The notes: a model not told the origin generated them from the letters alone. 5,392 bases of DNA from Oribacterium parvum (GCA_938022235.1 CALIEL010000312.1:1-5392), one strand, 5' to 3'. Counted from the first letter of the stretch, positions 1 to 4,895 are shown. Translations and numbers: made by a program.

Positions 1-518
1 TTCCCCACCGCCTTCGCCTGCACCATGGCTTCCAGCATCAACCAGTCATCCTGCATGCCCTTTCCGTCATCGGTAAAACCGATGACATAGGGAGCCAACT
101 CCGCAATATCGGATAACTCTCCTCTTCCACTCTGATTTTTCGTTAAGCTTCCATAAGGATACACGGCAATGCAGGCATCCTCGTGAATTTTATCCATTTC
201 CAAAGTCAAATTCTCTATGGTCGAAGGAGGGGGATTTAGATTCGGCATAGCGCAAACCGCCGTATAGCCTCCATGGGCAGCCGCCCTAGTTCCGCTCTTT
301 ATGGTCTCTTTATAAGAAAAACCGGGCTCCCGCAGATGTACATGTACATCCACGAAGCCCGGAACTATTAATTTCCCATCCATGTTATAAACGATGGCAC
401 CTTCTTCGTCCATTTTAGAGAATTGAAGAAATAGTTTTCCCTCAGAAATCAAAAGATCAGCCTTTACGATTCCTTCCTTTTTGTAAACAAAGCCATTGCG
501 AAGAACGATTTTATTCAC
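1..518 (-). CDS. pyrC: Dihydroorotase, class I (N-terminal part, cut by the window edge)
   Basis: Dihydroorotase catalyses the reversible cyclisation of N-carbamoyl-aspartate to dihydroorotate, the third step of de novo pyrimidine synthesis, in the cytoplasm. My translation of the minus strand gives 172 complete codons; the rest lies left of the window, and class I enzymes usually have about 420-430 residues. The amidohydrolase metal-binding signature is clear: PGFVDVHVHLREPG at residues 53-66, with His59 and His61 as expected zinc ligands. Substrate-binding and family blocks follow: GGYTAVCAMPN (83-93), YPYGSLTKNQSG (120-131) and GFTDDG (147-152), the last matching the family's usual FSDDG block. 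The start is GTG at 518-516, chosen because AGGAGG (524-529 on the complement) lies five bases upstream and the protein begins at the usual distance from the signature. It is preceded by its own promoter, so it is probably the first gene of its transcript. Allantoinase and hydantoinase are related alternatives, but the HLREPG block favours dihydroorotase. Confidence 0.93.
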   Translation of the reverse strand, partial: MNKIVLRNGFVYKKEGIVKADLLISEGKLFLQFSKMDEEGAIVYNMDGKLIVPGFVDVHVHLREPGFSYKETIKSGTRAAAHGGYTAVCAMPNLNPPPSTIENLTLEMDKIHEDACIAVYPYGSLTKNQSGRGELSDIAELAPYVIGFTDDGKGMQDDWLMLEAMVQAKAVG

Positions 519-554
519 CCTATCCTCCTTTATTCCTATCTCTACGTCCGACAG

Positions 555-583
555 AGTATAGCAAAATTCCGAAGGTCTTGCAA
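555..583 (-). promoter_or_regulatory. Sigma-A type promoter of pyrC
   Basis: On the minus strand TTGCAA (578-583) and TATACT (555-560) are separated by exactly 17 bases, and the -10 box is preceded by TGC, an extended -10. Transcription should begin near 548, giving a leader of about 30 bases that contains AGGAGG at 524-529. That leader is too short for a PyrR attenuator, and none of the PyrR-binding loop sequence is visible, so any control of pyrC must act otherwise. The rest of the 519-657 gap holds a weak hairpin (GGAGA 586-590 with TCTCC 608-612) without a U-tract. I see no convincing terminator for the hicB-like gene that ends at 658. Confidence 0.75.
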
Positions 584-657
584 GGGGAGATTCCGAGTTC
601 CCGGTCTTCTCCTAAAAGGGGTAACAGCTTCTTATCTCCAACAAGTTAAGCAGACTT

Positions 658-927
658 CTACTCGTCCCAGCCCTCCTTAGGCATAAGGAAAGCCAGCATG
701 GTTTTTTCTTCTCCTTCTCCCAAAACAATGTCATCCAAATGGGTCTGTCTCGGAAAATCCATAGACTCCTCCGACTCAACCAGCAGCCAGTTCACACCGG
801 CATAACGAGCGTCCTCCAAAGCCTCTTCCTTTGTTTTTCCCTCTCCGTAACAATCCTCCAAGTCGATTACATCCACTCTGTAGCCATCTTCTTTCTTCCG
901 AATTACCGCAGGATAATAATATGTCAT
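658..927 (-). CDS. HicB-like small protein without DNA-binding tail (solitary)
   Basis: This 89-residue protein has the partial RNase-H-like fold of HicB antitoxins: a start of MTYYYPAVIRKKEDGYRVDV, then DLEDCYGEGKTKEEALEDA (22-40), corresponding to the family's D-L-x-G-C-x-x-x-G-x-T-x-x-E-A pattern. True HicB proteins usually add a ribbon-helix-helix or helix-turn-helix operator-binding domain. Here the chain ends in an acidic stretch (about 62-89) with no such domain. No HicA-like mRNA interferase (a short basic double-stranded RNA-binding protein) is present on either side. Its ATG overlaps the TGA of the upstream AraC-family gene (ATGA), and AAGAGG at 933-938 lies five bases upstream, so it is co-transcribed and probably translationally coupled. 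It may be an orphan antitoxin or a HicB-fold protein with another job; the link to the regulator suggests a function in the same response. The fold assignment is fairly firm, the role unknown. Confidence 0.75.
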   Translation of the reverse strand: MTYYYPAVIRKKEDGYRVDVIDLEDCYGEGKTKEEALEDARYAGVNWLLVESEESMDFPRQTHLDDIVLGEGEEKTMLAFLMPKEGWDE

Positions 928-1838
928 TCTAACCTCTTTCTATACTGGTGGGGCGTCTCTCCCATAATGCTTTTAAATATCTTGATAAAATTCCCTTGAT
1001 TATGGAAACCGGTGGCTTTGGCCACATCCAAAACCTTATCCTCTCCCCCGGAGAGAATCTCCACCGCCTTTTCTACTCTGTAACGATTAATATATTCCAG
1101 TGGGGAAATTCCCACATTGTTTCCAAAAAAGCGGGTAAAATACTGCTCATTTAACTGACAAAGGTTTGCCAAATCCCGAATATAAATCTTCTCCGCATAA
1201 TGCTCACGAATATATTCGATGCTGTTTTTGATAAACAACACCTGCTTTTCCTCCTCCACCAGACGTCTTTCCGAAATCATCCCCATGCCTTCCATGATGG
1301 CAAAGAGTTGCAACAATCTCCCCTTAACCATCATATGATCCGCCAGTCTTTCCAGACGATAGGAATAGCTGCCGGAAACAGATGCCTCCTTCTTCCCATG
1401 CTGATGAAACAACTTGTAGATTTCCGAAAAGCCCTGTACCATCTCTAAAAATCCCAAGTGAGATAAACTGATTTCTTTAGGAAAAAAATACTCTTCTTCT
1501 CTTAAGGCCCTGAAGAAGCCCTGCTCCAGAATATCCTCCTCCGCAAAGCAGAAGTCCTCTAAGCGGAAACACAAGGAATGTTCCACGGCCTTCTCCGAAA
1601 TAGCATACAGGCGATGGATACAGCCCTTGGGAATCAAAAACAAGCATTCCTCTTCGATATGGATTTCTTTCAAATTAAGATAGAGCTGAAAGCTACCTTC
1701 CTGAAAATAAATCAGTTCATAATAGTCATGCCAGTCCGCCTCAACTTTAAGGCTTTCTTCTTTAGTGCTGACACTGGTATAGAGCCTTGGCAGCGGATAC
1801 TCCCTAGGAATGGAGCTGTGTTTTTTTGTTCTTTGCAT
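924..1838 (-). CDS. AraC-family transcriptional regulator with N-terminal cupin
   Basis: This is a cytoplasmic DNA-binding regulator of 304 residues. The N-terminal third is a cupin-type sensing domain: WHDYYELIYFQEGSF at 36-50 and FLIPKGCIHRL at 67-77, the usual His- and Pro-Gly-His-containing strands that bind a small, often sugar-like, ligand. After a helical linker (about 125-200) comes the two-helix-turn-helix AraC domain: helix-turn-helix 1 around IRDLANLCQLNEQYFTRFF (220-238) and helix-turn-helix 2 around VLDVAKATGFHNQGNFIKIF (269-288), followed by the hallmark G-x-x-P-x-x-Y-R at 293-300. I chose the ATG at 1838-1836 because AGGAG (1846-1850 on the complement) lies seven bases upstream. 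A TTG 36 bases further upstream (1874) is open but has no good ribosome binding site. No sugar or transport operon is adjacent, so the ligand is unknown. The only co-transcribed partner is the HicB-like gene. Three phased CTATGG repeats upstream suggest autoregulation. Confidence 0.93.
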   Translation of the reverse strand: MQRTKKHSSIPREYPLPRLYTSVSTKEESLKVEADWHDYYELIYFQEGSFQLYLNLKEIHIEEECLFLIPKGCIHRLYAISEKAVEHSLCFRLEDFCFAEEDILEQGFFRALREEEYFFPKEISLSHLGFLEMVQGFSEIYKLFHQHGKKEASVSGSYSYRLERLADHMMVKGRLLQLFAIMEGMGMISERRLVEEEKQVLFIKNSIEYIREHYAEKIYIRDLANLCQLNEQYFTRFFGNNVGISPLEYINRYRVEKAVEILSGGEDKVLDVAKATGFHNQGNFIKIFKSIMGETPHQYRKRLE

Positions 1839-1904
1839 AGCACCTCTCCTCTTTTGGAATATCGCAGTTTGCAAGCCGGTAGAATAAAAAAAATAAGCAG
1901 TTAC

Positions 1905-1956
1905 ATTCTACCATAGGGGAAAACTTTCCGCCATAGAAAAGCAGAGTTCTCCATAG
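1905..1956 (-). promoter_or_regulatory. Promoter of the AraC-family gene with three 20-bp-phased CTATGG repeats
   Basis: Read on the minus strand, CTATGG occurs at 1951-1956, 1931-1936 and 1911-1916, exactly 20 bp apart. A -10-like TAGAAT (1905-1910) follows directly after the last copy. With a 17-bp spacer the -35 position would be TGGCGG (1928-1933), a poor match that overlaps the middle repeat. A dyad GGAAA-AC-TTTCC lies at 1918-1929. AraC-family proteins commonly bind direct repeats about two helical turns apart, and activator-dependent promoters often lack a -35 box, so I infer an operator for the regulator encoded just downstream. The transcription start would be near 1898, leaving a leader of about 60 bases. 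Confidence 0.5.
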
Positions 1957-1970
1957 TTAAAAAACGAATT

Positions 1971-2186
1971 CTATAAGCCAAACTCGGAAAGCAAACTTTC
2001 TAAATATAACTTATCACCTGCAGCTTTTTTGATGTCCTCCAACCTACCCTTCTCGGCCAGGATTCCCATAAGAAGAGCCATCCTTTGTTTTCCACTCTCA
2101 ACGCCTTTTTCCATGCCTTTTTCCATGCCTTCTTCAATACCTTCCCGAAATGCTTTTTGTCTGTATTGCTCTAACACTAAATTCAT
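1971..2186 (-). CDS. Predicted intragenic RpnS-like C-terminal protein (71 aa) nested in the rpn gene
   Basis: Inside the rpn reading frame, Met224 (ATG at 2186-2184) is preceded by AAAGGAG (2195-2201 on the complement) at a spacing of eight bases, as good a ribosome binding site as that of the full-length gene. Starting here gives a 71-residue protein, MNLVLEQYRQ to LLSEFGL, that contains only the tetrapeptide-repeat tail and the terminal helices, without any catalytic residue. In E. coli, Rpn genes are known to make such a short form from an internal start; it binds the full-length toxin and blocks it. By analogy this would be the antitoxin of a self-contained toxin-antitoxin gene. I see no strong internal promoter: the best -10-like box is TAAAAT (ATTTTA at 2248-2253) with no good -35. 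It could therefore be made from the same transcript. The internal start is seen; the antitoxin role is inferred. Confidence 0.62.
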   Translation of the reverse strand: MNLVLEQYRQKAFREGIEEGMEKGMEKGVESGKQRMALLMGILAEKGRLEDIKKAAGDKLYLESLLSEFGL

Positions 2187-2855
2187 TTTTTGCTCTCCTT
2201 TCTTATCCAAACGCCTTGATTTCAGTAAAGCTACTCTTTCCGATAAAATTTTAGATTGCATTTCCTCAGGATTCTCCCGATGAAAGTCTTTGGCAAGATT
2301 CCCTAAAGCATTATCTTCTTTGCAATCTGTATTAAAATATAGAATATGGGAACCGTCCTGAAAACCAGCTCCTATTTCCTCTATCTTCCTTTCAATATGA
2401 TAAAGCTGTTTCTTTGCTTTGAAAATATCCTTATCTGTAATGAATATAATATAGCTTTCAGGCAAATGCGTAAAGTCCTCCCCTTTTCCCAGATAATGAA
2501 TATCCAATAGCGCGGCATGATATCTGGCTCTTTTAGGTCCGGCATCTTGGGATGTATTTTGAATTTCTATGTTATATAAATTTCCCCGTTCATCTTCACA
2601 AAAGCAATCCAGGAGCAAAGAATGACCGTACAAATTAGGAAGATCTTTTTGTACATACTGCTTTTTCACTTTTAAACTTTTTTTATTCATTAAAACTTGT
2701 AAAACATATTCCGTGCAAGACTTTTCCTCAAATACAAGTCTCATGAAAATATCATCCATTAAAGTGAAAGATTCTATGGTTTTTCGTTTTTCCAAGTCCT
2801 CCATATCTTTCTTGTCTGTATGTTGAAAGTTTGAATTATTAGCTGATTGAGTCAT
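1971..2855 (-). CDS. Rpn-family recombination-promoting nuclease (PD-(D/E)XK transposase-like), full-length form
   Basis: This 294-residue protein belongs to the Rpn / PD-(D/E)XK transposase-like family. Known members are DNA endonucleases that raise RecA-independent recombination and, in E. coli, act as toxic anti-phage proteins. The N-terminal part carries the nuclease core: LMDDIFMRLVF (32-42), LLLDCFCEDERG (80-91, catalytic Asp83) and YNIEIQ (94-99, the E-x-Q form of the active site usual here), then the conserved RARYHAALLD (109-118) and SYIIFITDKDIF (134-145). A hinge near 200-223 leads to a C-terminal tail of tetrapeptide repeats around EGMEKGMEKG (242-251) and a short helical end. The start is ATG at 2855 with AAAGGAG nine bases upstream. 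A second in-frame start sits at residue 224 (separate entry). The gene looks more AT-rich than rsmI and is flanked by an AT-rich gap, consistent with transfer. No terminal inverted repeats were found, so it is not an intact insertion sequence. Confidence 0.9.
   Translation of the reverse strand: MTQSANNSNFQHTDKKDMEDLEKRKTIESFTLMDDIFMRLVFEEKSCTEYVLQVLMNKKSLKVKKQYVQKDLPNLYGHSLLLDCFCEDERGNLYNIEIQNTSQDAGPKRARYHAALLDIHYLGKGEDFTHLPESYIIFITDKDIFKAKKQLYHIERKIEEIGAGFQDGSHILYFNTDCKEDNALGNLAKDFHRENPEEMQSKILSERVALLKSRRLDKKGEQKMNLVLEQYRQKAFREGIEEGMEKGMEKGVESGKQRMALLMGILAEKGRLEDIKKAAGDKLYLESLLSEFGL
2099..2146 (-). repeat. Four 12-bp tandem repeats coding tetrapeptides in the Rpn tail
   Basis: Four 12-bp units begin at 2099, 2111, 2123 and 2135. 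The central ones read CCATGCCTTTTT and CCATGCCTTCTT on the plus strand. They encode the in-frame tetrapeptide series EGIE, EGME, KGME, KGVE. Units of this length can be gained or lost by slippage without changing frame, and repeat number in this region varies between Rpn family members. The repeats lie in the part shared by the full-length and short products. Confidence 0.8.
2195..2201 (-). promoter_or_regulatory. Internal ribosome binding site within rpn
   Basis: AAAGGAG on the minus strand lies eight bases before the in-frame ATG at 2186-2184, followed by an A-rich spacer (GCAAAAA). It encodes Lys-Gly-Glu at 219-221, where the protein sequence itself gives no evident reason for so exact a Shine-Dalgarno match. 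Confidence 0.65.
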
Positions 2856-3012
2856 AAAGGGAAGCTCCTTTCTGTGATAGATTTTCAGAAGTTGAAAAGA
2901 ATAAAAAGTAAATGATTTTAGATAAATAAATCGTTTAATATAAGATTATCAGAATAAAAATAAGATAGTTAAAATGATGAGAAAAGCTTCTTTCCCTATT
3001 ATAAAACAAGTA
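2856..3012. other. AT-rich divergent intergenic region upstream of rpn
   Basis: This stretch between rpn (minus) and the rsmI promoter is very AT-rich and has no supportable gene. Several -10-like boxes occur on the minus strand (for example TAAAAT near 2916-2921 and GATAAT near 2946-2951), but none has a clear -35 partner, so the rpn promoter cannot be fixed. Next to the rpn start, the minus-strand transcript could fold AAAGG of the ribosome binding site onto CCUUU just before the ATG with a six-base loop (about 2857-2872), a weak hairpin that would partly hide the site. Confidence 0.45.
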
Positions 3013-3021
3013 TGCTAAAAT
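3013..3021 (+). promoter_or_regulatory. Extended -10 promoter element upstream of rsmI
   Basis: TGCTAAAAT (TG-N followed by TAAAAT at 3016-3021) is an extended -10 box. At 17-18 bp upstream only a poor -35 (TTCCCT or TCCCTA, around 2992-2998) is found, which extended -10 promoters tolerate. Transcription would start near 3028, inside the first of two tandem dyads, about 105 bases before the rsmI start codon. Confidence 0.5.
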
Positions 3022-3024
3022 ACC

Positions 3025-3061
3025 TATTATCCACATTCGGATAATATCCTTAAACGGATAT
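3025..3061 (+). promoter_or_regulatory. Two tandem dyads with a shared ATCC-N6-GGAT core (operators or leader hairpins)
   Basis: Dyad 1 is TATTATCC-ACATTC-GGATAATA (3025-3046) with eight perfect pairs. Dyad 2 is ATATCC-TTAAAC-GGATAT (3044-3061) with six. They overlap by three bases, and their common ATCC-N6-GGAT core repeats with a 17-bp step. The unrelated six-base centres and conserved arms look like two binding sites for a dimeric repressor placed over the start of transcription. Alternatively they are hairpins at the 5' end of the rsmI mRNA. The sequence alone does not decide. Confidence 0.55.
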
Positions 3062-3066
3062 GAGGG

Positions 3067-3092
3067 TTGCAATCTAAACCCGGTAGATTCAA
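3067..3092 (+). promoter_or_regulatory. Hairpin in the rsmI leader
   Basis: TTG-C-AATCTA (3067-3076) pairs with TAGATT-CAA (3084-3092) over nine base pairs with one bulged C and a seven-base loop, AACCCGG. No U-tract follows, so it is not a terminator. It lies about 40 bases upstream of the rsmI start codon and does not cover the ribosome binding site at 3122-3127. I cannot match it to a known riboswitch class. Confidence 0.4.
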
Positions 3093-3133
3093 CGAGAATT
3101 TCCTTAACTTTTTAAATATTCAAGGAGAGTATC

Positions 3134-3994
3134 ATGCCCATCGGAAAAATCAGTTTATGTGCCACCCCCATCGGCAATTTGGAGGACATCAGCTTTCGGG
3201 TTCTTCGCACCCTGAAAGAAGCGGACCTTATCGCCGCTGAGGATACCAGAAACTCTATCAAGCTTTTAAATCATTTTGAGATTAAAACTCCCATGACCGC
3301 CTATCATGAGTTTAATAAGGTAGAAAAGGCAAGGGACTTGATTGCGCAATGCTTGGAGGGAAAACATATAGCCCTGATTACCGATGCGGGAACCCCCTGC
3401 ATTTCCGACCCGGGAGAAGAGCTGGTGAAACAGGCAGTGGAGCAGGGGATCCCAGTGGAAAGTCTTCCCGGAGCTGCGGCCTTTGTGCTGACCTTAAGTC
3501 TTTCCGCCCTTTCTACCAGACGTTTTTGTTTTGAAGCTTTCCTTCCCACCGAAAAGGCCAATAAAAAAGAGCGGCAACGACTACTCACCCAATTAAGGGA
3601 AGAGGAACGAACGATTCTTCTCTATGAGGCTCCCCATCATTTGCTGAAAACTTTGGAAGACCTTCGAGAAGCCTTCGGGGAAAATAGAAAAATCACCTTA
3701 GCAAGAGAGCTCACCAAAAAGTATGAAGAACTCCTTTATCTGGACTTAGACCGGGCAATAGAGAGATATCAGGAAGAAGAACCTAGAGGAGAATTTGCTC
3801 TCGCTATAGAAGGAAAGTCTTTAGAAAAGAAAAAGGAAGAAGCTAAGGCCCAATGGGAAGAGCTTTCCATGGAAGATCATATGCAGGAATACCTGGACAA
3901 AGGCCTGTCTGAAAAGGAGGCTATGAAAATGGTAGCAAAGGACAGGGGCATCGGAAAAAGGGAGGTGTACCAATACTTAAAGGCCAAGGACTAG
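3134..3994 (+). CDS. rsmI: 16S rRNA (cytidine-1402-2'-O)-methyltransferase
   Basis: RsmI uses S-adenosylmethionine to methylate the 2'-hydroxyl of C1402 in the decoding centre of 16S rRNA. With RsmH, which methylates N4, it tunes start-codon choice and decoding. The 286-residue length is normal. The tetrapyrrole-methylase-type fold is shown by ATPIGNLEDIS (10-20), AAEDTR (34-39), TDAGTPCISDPG (83-94, the cofactor loop), LPGAAA (111-116), FLPTEK (136-141), YEAPHHLL (164-171), ARELTKKYEE (190-199) and RGEFALAIEG (218-227). The last 40 residues (SMEDHMQEYL to the end) are the helical C-terminal domain typical of clostridial RsmI. The ATG at 3134 has AAGGAG (3122-3127) six bases upstream. In related genomes the gene often follows a tRNA1(Val) adenine methyltransferase; here it is alone behind its own promoter and structured leader, with an AT-rich accessory-looking region upstream. 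No T-rich terminator hairpin is evident after the stop. Confidence 0.96.
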   Translation: MPIGKISLCATPIGNLEDISFRVLRTLKEADLIAAEDTRNSIKLLNHFEIKTPMTAYHEFNKVEKARDLIAQCLEGKHIALITDAGTPCISDPGEELVKQAVEQGIPVESLPGAAAFVLTLSLSALSTRRFCFEAFLPTEKANKKERQRLLTQLREEERTILLYEAPHHLLKTLEDLREAFGENRKITLARELTKKYEELLYLDLDRAIERYQEEEPRGEFALAIEGKSLEKKKEEAKAQWEELSMEDHMQEYLDKGLSEKEAMKMVAKDRGIGKREVYQYLKAKD

Positions 3995-4181
3995 AGCTAC
4001 TCTTTTCTTAAATCGTTTCGTATTTGCTATGTTTAAAAACTTATGGCATTCTAAAAAAATTTGAATTTTTGATTTCATAATTTCTAAAAATCATCTAAAT
4101 AATCAAAAGATTGCTGGCAATTTATTATGTTTCCCAGTAAACTGGGCTGTGCAACTTAGTATAAGCAGAAAGGATTTTAAA
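3995..4181 (+). other. AT-rich gap between rsmI and the molbindin gene
   Basis: No gene is supportable here. Around 4055-4072 an A/T-only dyad (AAAAATT-TG-AATTTTT) could be a weak terminator-like structure for rsmI, but it lacks a GC stem. Near the downstream gene, TATTAT (4123-4128) is a possible -10 box without a good -35, and a CCCAGT dyad follows it. The molbindin ribosome binding site AAAGGA is at 4169-4174. Confidence 0.4.
4133..4146 (+). promoter_or_regulatory. Dyad CCCAGT-AA-ACTGGG upstream of the molbindin gene
   Basis: Six perfect pairs flank a two-base centre, 35 bases before the ATG and a few bases after a possible -10 box (TATTAT, 4123-4128). A two-base loop is too tight for a stable full RNA hairpin, so a protein-binding site seems likelier. 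It does not resemble the ModE operator of enterobacteria (ATAT-type arms). Its role is inferred only from position. Confidence 0.4.
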
Positions 4182-4598
4182 ATGATCAGTGCAAGAAACC
4201 ATTTTCATGGAAATGTAAAAGAAATTCGTAAGGGTGCCGTAAACGGCATTGTAAAATTAGAAACTCCCGGTGGCAATACTGTTAGCTCCACCATATCTAT
4301 GGAAGCGATTGAAGATTTAAAGCTTGCAGAAGGAAAGAAAGCTTGCATCTTTGTAAAGGCTACAGAAGTGATGCTGGCAAATGAGAATCTGAAAATCTCT
4401 GCAAGAAATCAGTGGAAGGGTACTGTAAAGGAGATTCAGGAAGGGGCTGTAAACGCCATTGTAAAGTTGGAAATTGAAGAAGGTGTAACTATCACTTCCA
4501 CCATCTCTTTGGAGGCTGTAAAGGACCTTGGATTAACAGTAGGCGCTAAGGCCGTTGCCATTGTGAAGTCCACCTCTGTAATGCTGGGAGAAGAATAA
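4182..4598 (+). CDS. Di-domain molbindin (Mop/TOBE tandem molybdate-binding protein)
   Basis: Molbindins are small cytoplasmic proteins that bind molybdate or tungstate at domain interfaces and are thought to buffer or deliver the oxyanion for cofactor synthesis. This 138-residue protein is two Mop (TOBE-type) units in tandem, offset by 70 residues: SARN at 3-6 and 73-76, KGAVNGIVKLE (17-27) against EGAVNAIVKLE (87-97), STIS at 36-39 and 106-109, and VKATEVML (58-65) against VKSTSVML (128-135). The repeat is also visible in the DNA at a 210-bp offset. I chose the ATG at 4182 because AAAGGA (4169-4174) lies seven bases upstream and the protein then begins right at the domain; an in-frame GTG at 4149 adds 11 unrelated residues and has no ribosome binding site. 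No permease, ATPase or ModE helix-turn-helix is fused or adjacent, so it is a free-standing binding protein. Binding of sulphate or another oxyanion cannot be excluded. Confidence 0.9.
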   Translation: MISARNHFHGNVKEIRKGAVNGIVKLETPGGNTVSSTISMEAIEDLKLAEGKKACIFVKATEVMLANENLKISARNQWKGTVKEIQEGAVNAIVKLEIEEGVTITSTISLEAVKDLGLTVGAKAVAIVKSTSVMLGEE

Positions 4599-4615
4599 AA
4601 CAAAGGTATAAAAAA

Positions 4616-4867
4616 TTTAGCGTTTATGTAATATAGGCCTGAAATTGGGGCACGCTAGCTTCGCCTGACTGAGCAGTGGTTTTGTTAACCACTGCTCACT
4701 TTGCTTCGCAAAGCAAATTCCTTCGGAAGTTGGTCTGTAACAGGACGACTTTTCTGATGAAAAGTCTGTCCTTTCGGATACTAAGCGAAAAACTGCAGTA
4801 CCTTTGTTTTTCGCAAGTACCGGCGGGCTCAGACTGCCCCTTTTTCAGGCCTATATTACACGCTAAA
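4616..4867. repeat. 252-bp non-coding element bounded by long inverted repeats (MITE-like or structured RNA)
   Basis: The left arm (4616-4652, TTTAGCG to GGGGCA) and right arm (4835-4867, TGCCCC to CGCTAAA) are complementary at 31 of 33 positions. The left arm has four extra bases (TTTA, within 4623-4627), and the two mismatches are TT against AA just before GGGG. The shared core is TAATATAGGCCTGAAA. Between the arms are four hairpins: GAGCAGTGGTT/AACCACTGCTC (4671-4681, 4687-4697), CTTTGC/GCAAAG (4699-4704, 4708-4713), AGGACGACTTTTC/GAAAAGTC-T-GTCCT (4742-4754, 4759-4772, one bulge) and GCGAAAAAC/GTTTTTCGC (4785-4793, 4806-4814). No supportable gene lies inside. Outside the arms, TATAAAAAAT on the left (4608-4616) is roughly mirrored on the right near 4876-4886, and no clean target-site duplication is visible. 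It fills the gap between two convergent genes, a usual landing place for MITEs, and may also terminate transcription from both sides. Confidence 0.7.
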
Positions 4868-4895
4868 TAATTTTAATATTTTTTATAGTCCCGTA

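Noticed and set aside
519..554. Pyrimidine attenuator or riboswitch in the pyrC leader
   Set aside because: The predicted leader is about 30 bases and holds no anti-terminator/terminator pair or PyrR-binding loop.
1839..1874. Upstream TTG start adding 12 residues to the AraC-family protein
   Set aside because: It has no ribosome binding site, whereas the ATG at 1838 has AGGAG at seven bases; the extra residues cover the ribosome binding site itself.
739..1916. Several plus-strand open frames opposite the HicB-like and AraC-family genes
   Set aside because: They are antisense shadows: no ribosome binding sites, no recognisable domains, and the minus-strand proteins have clear family motifs.
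1911..1956. CRISPR-like array
   Set aside because: The repeats are only six bases with 14-base gaps; operator iterons fit far better.
1971..2855. Intact insertion sequence around the Rpn transposase-like gene
   Set aside because: No terminal inverted repeats or target duplication flank the gene; Rpn genes are usually stand-alone.
4045..4100. Intrinsic terminator after rsmI
   Set aside because: The only dyad is composed of A and T, with no GC stem followed by a U-tract, so I would not call it.
4149..4181. GTG start adding 11 residues to the molbindin
   Set aside because: There is no ribosome binding site, the extra residues are not part of a Mop domain, and the ATG at 4182 is well placed.
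4676..4870. Open 64-codon frame inside the inverted-repeat element
   Set aside because: It simply reads through the hairpins, has no ribosome binding site, ends in the right arm and resembles no protein family.
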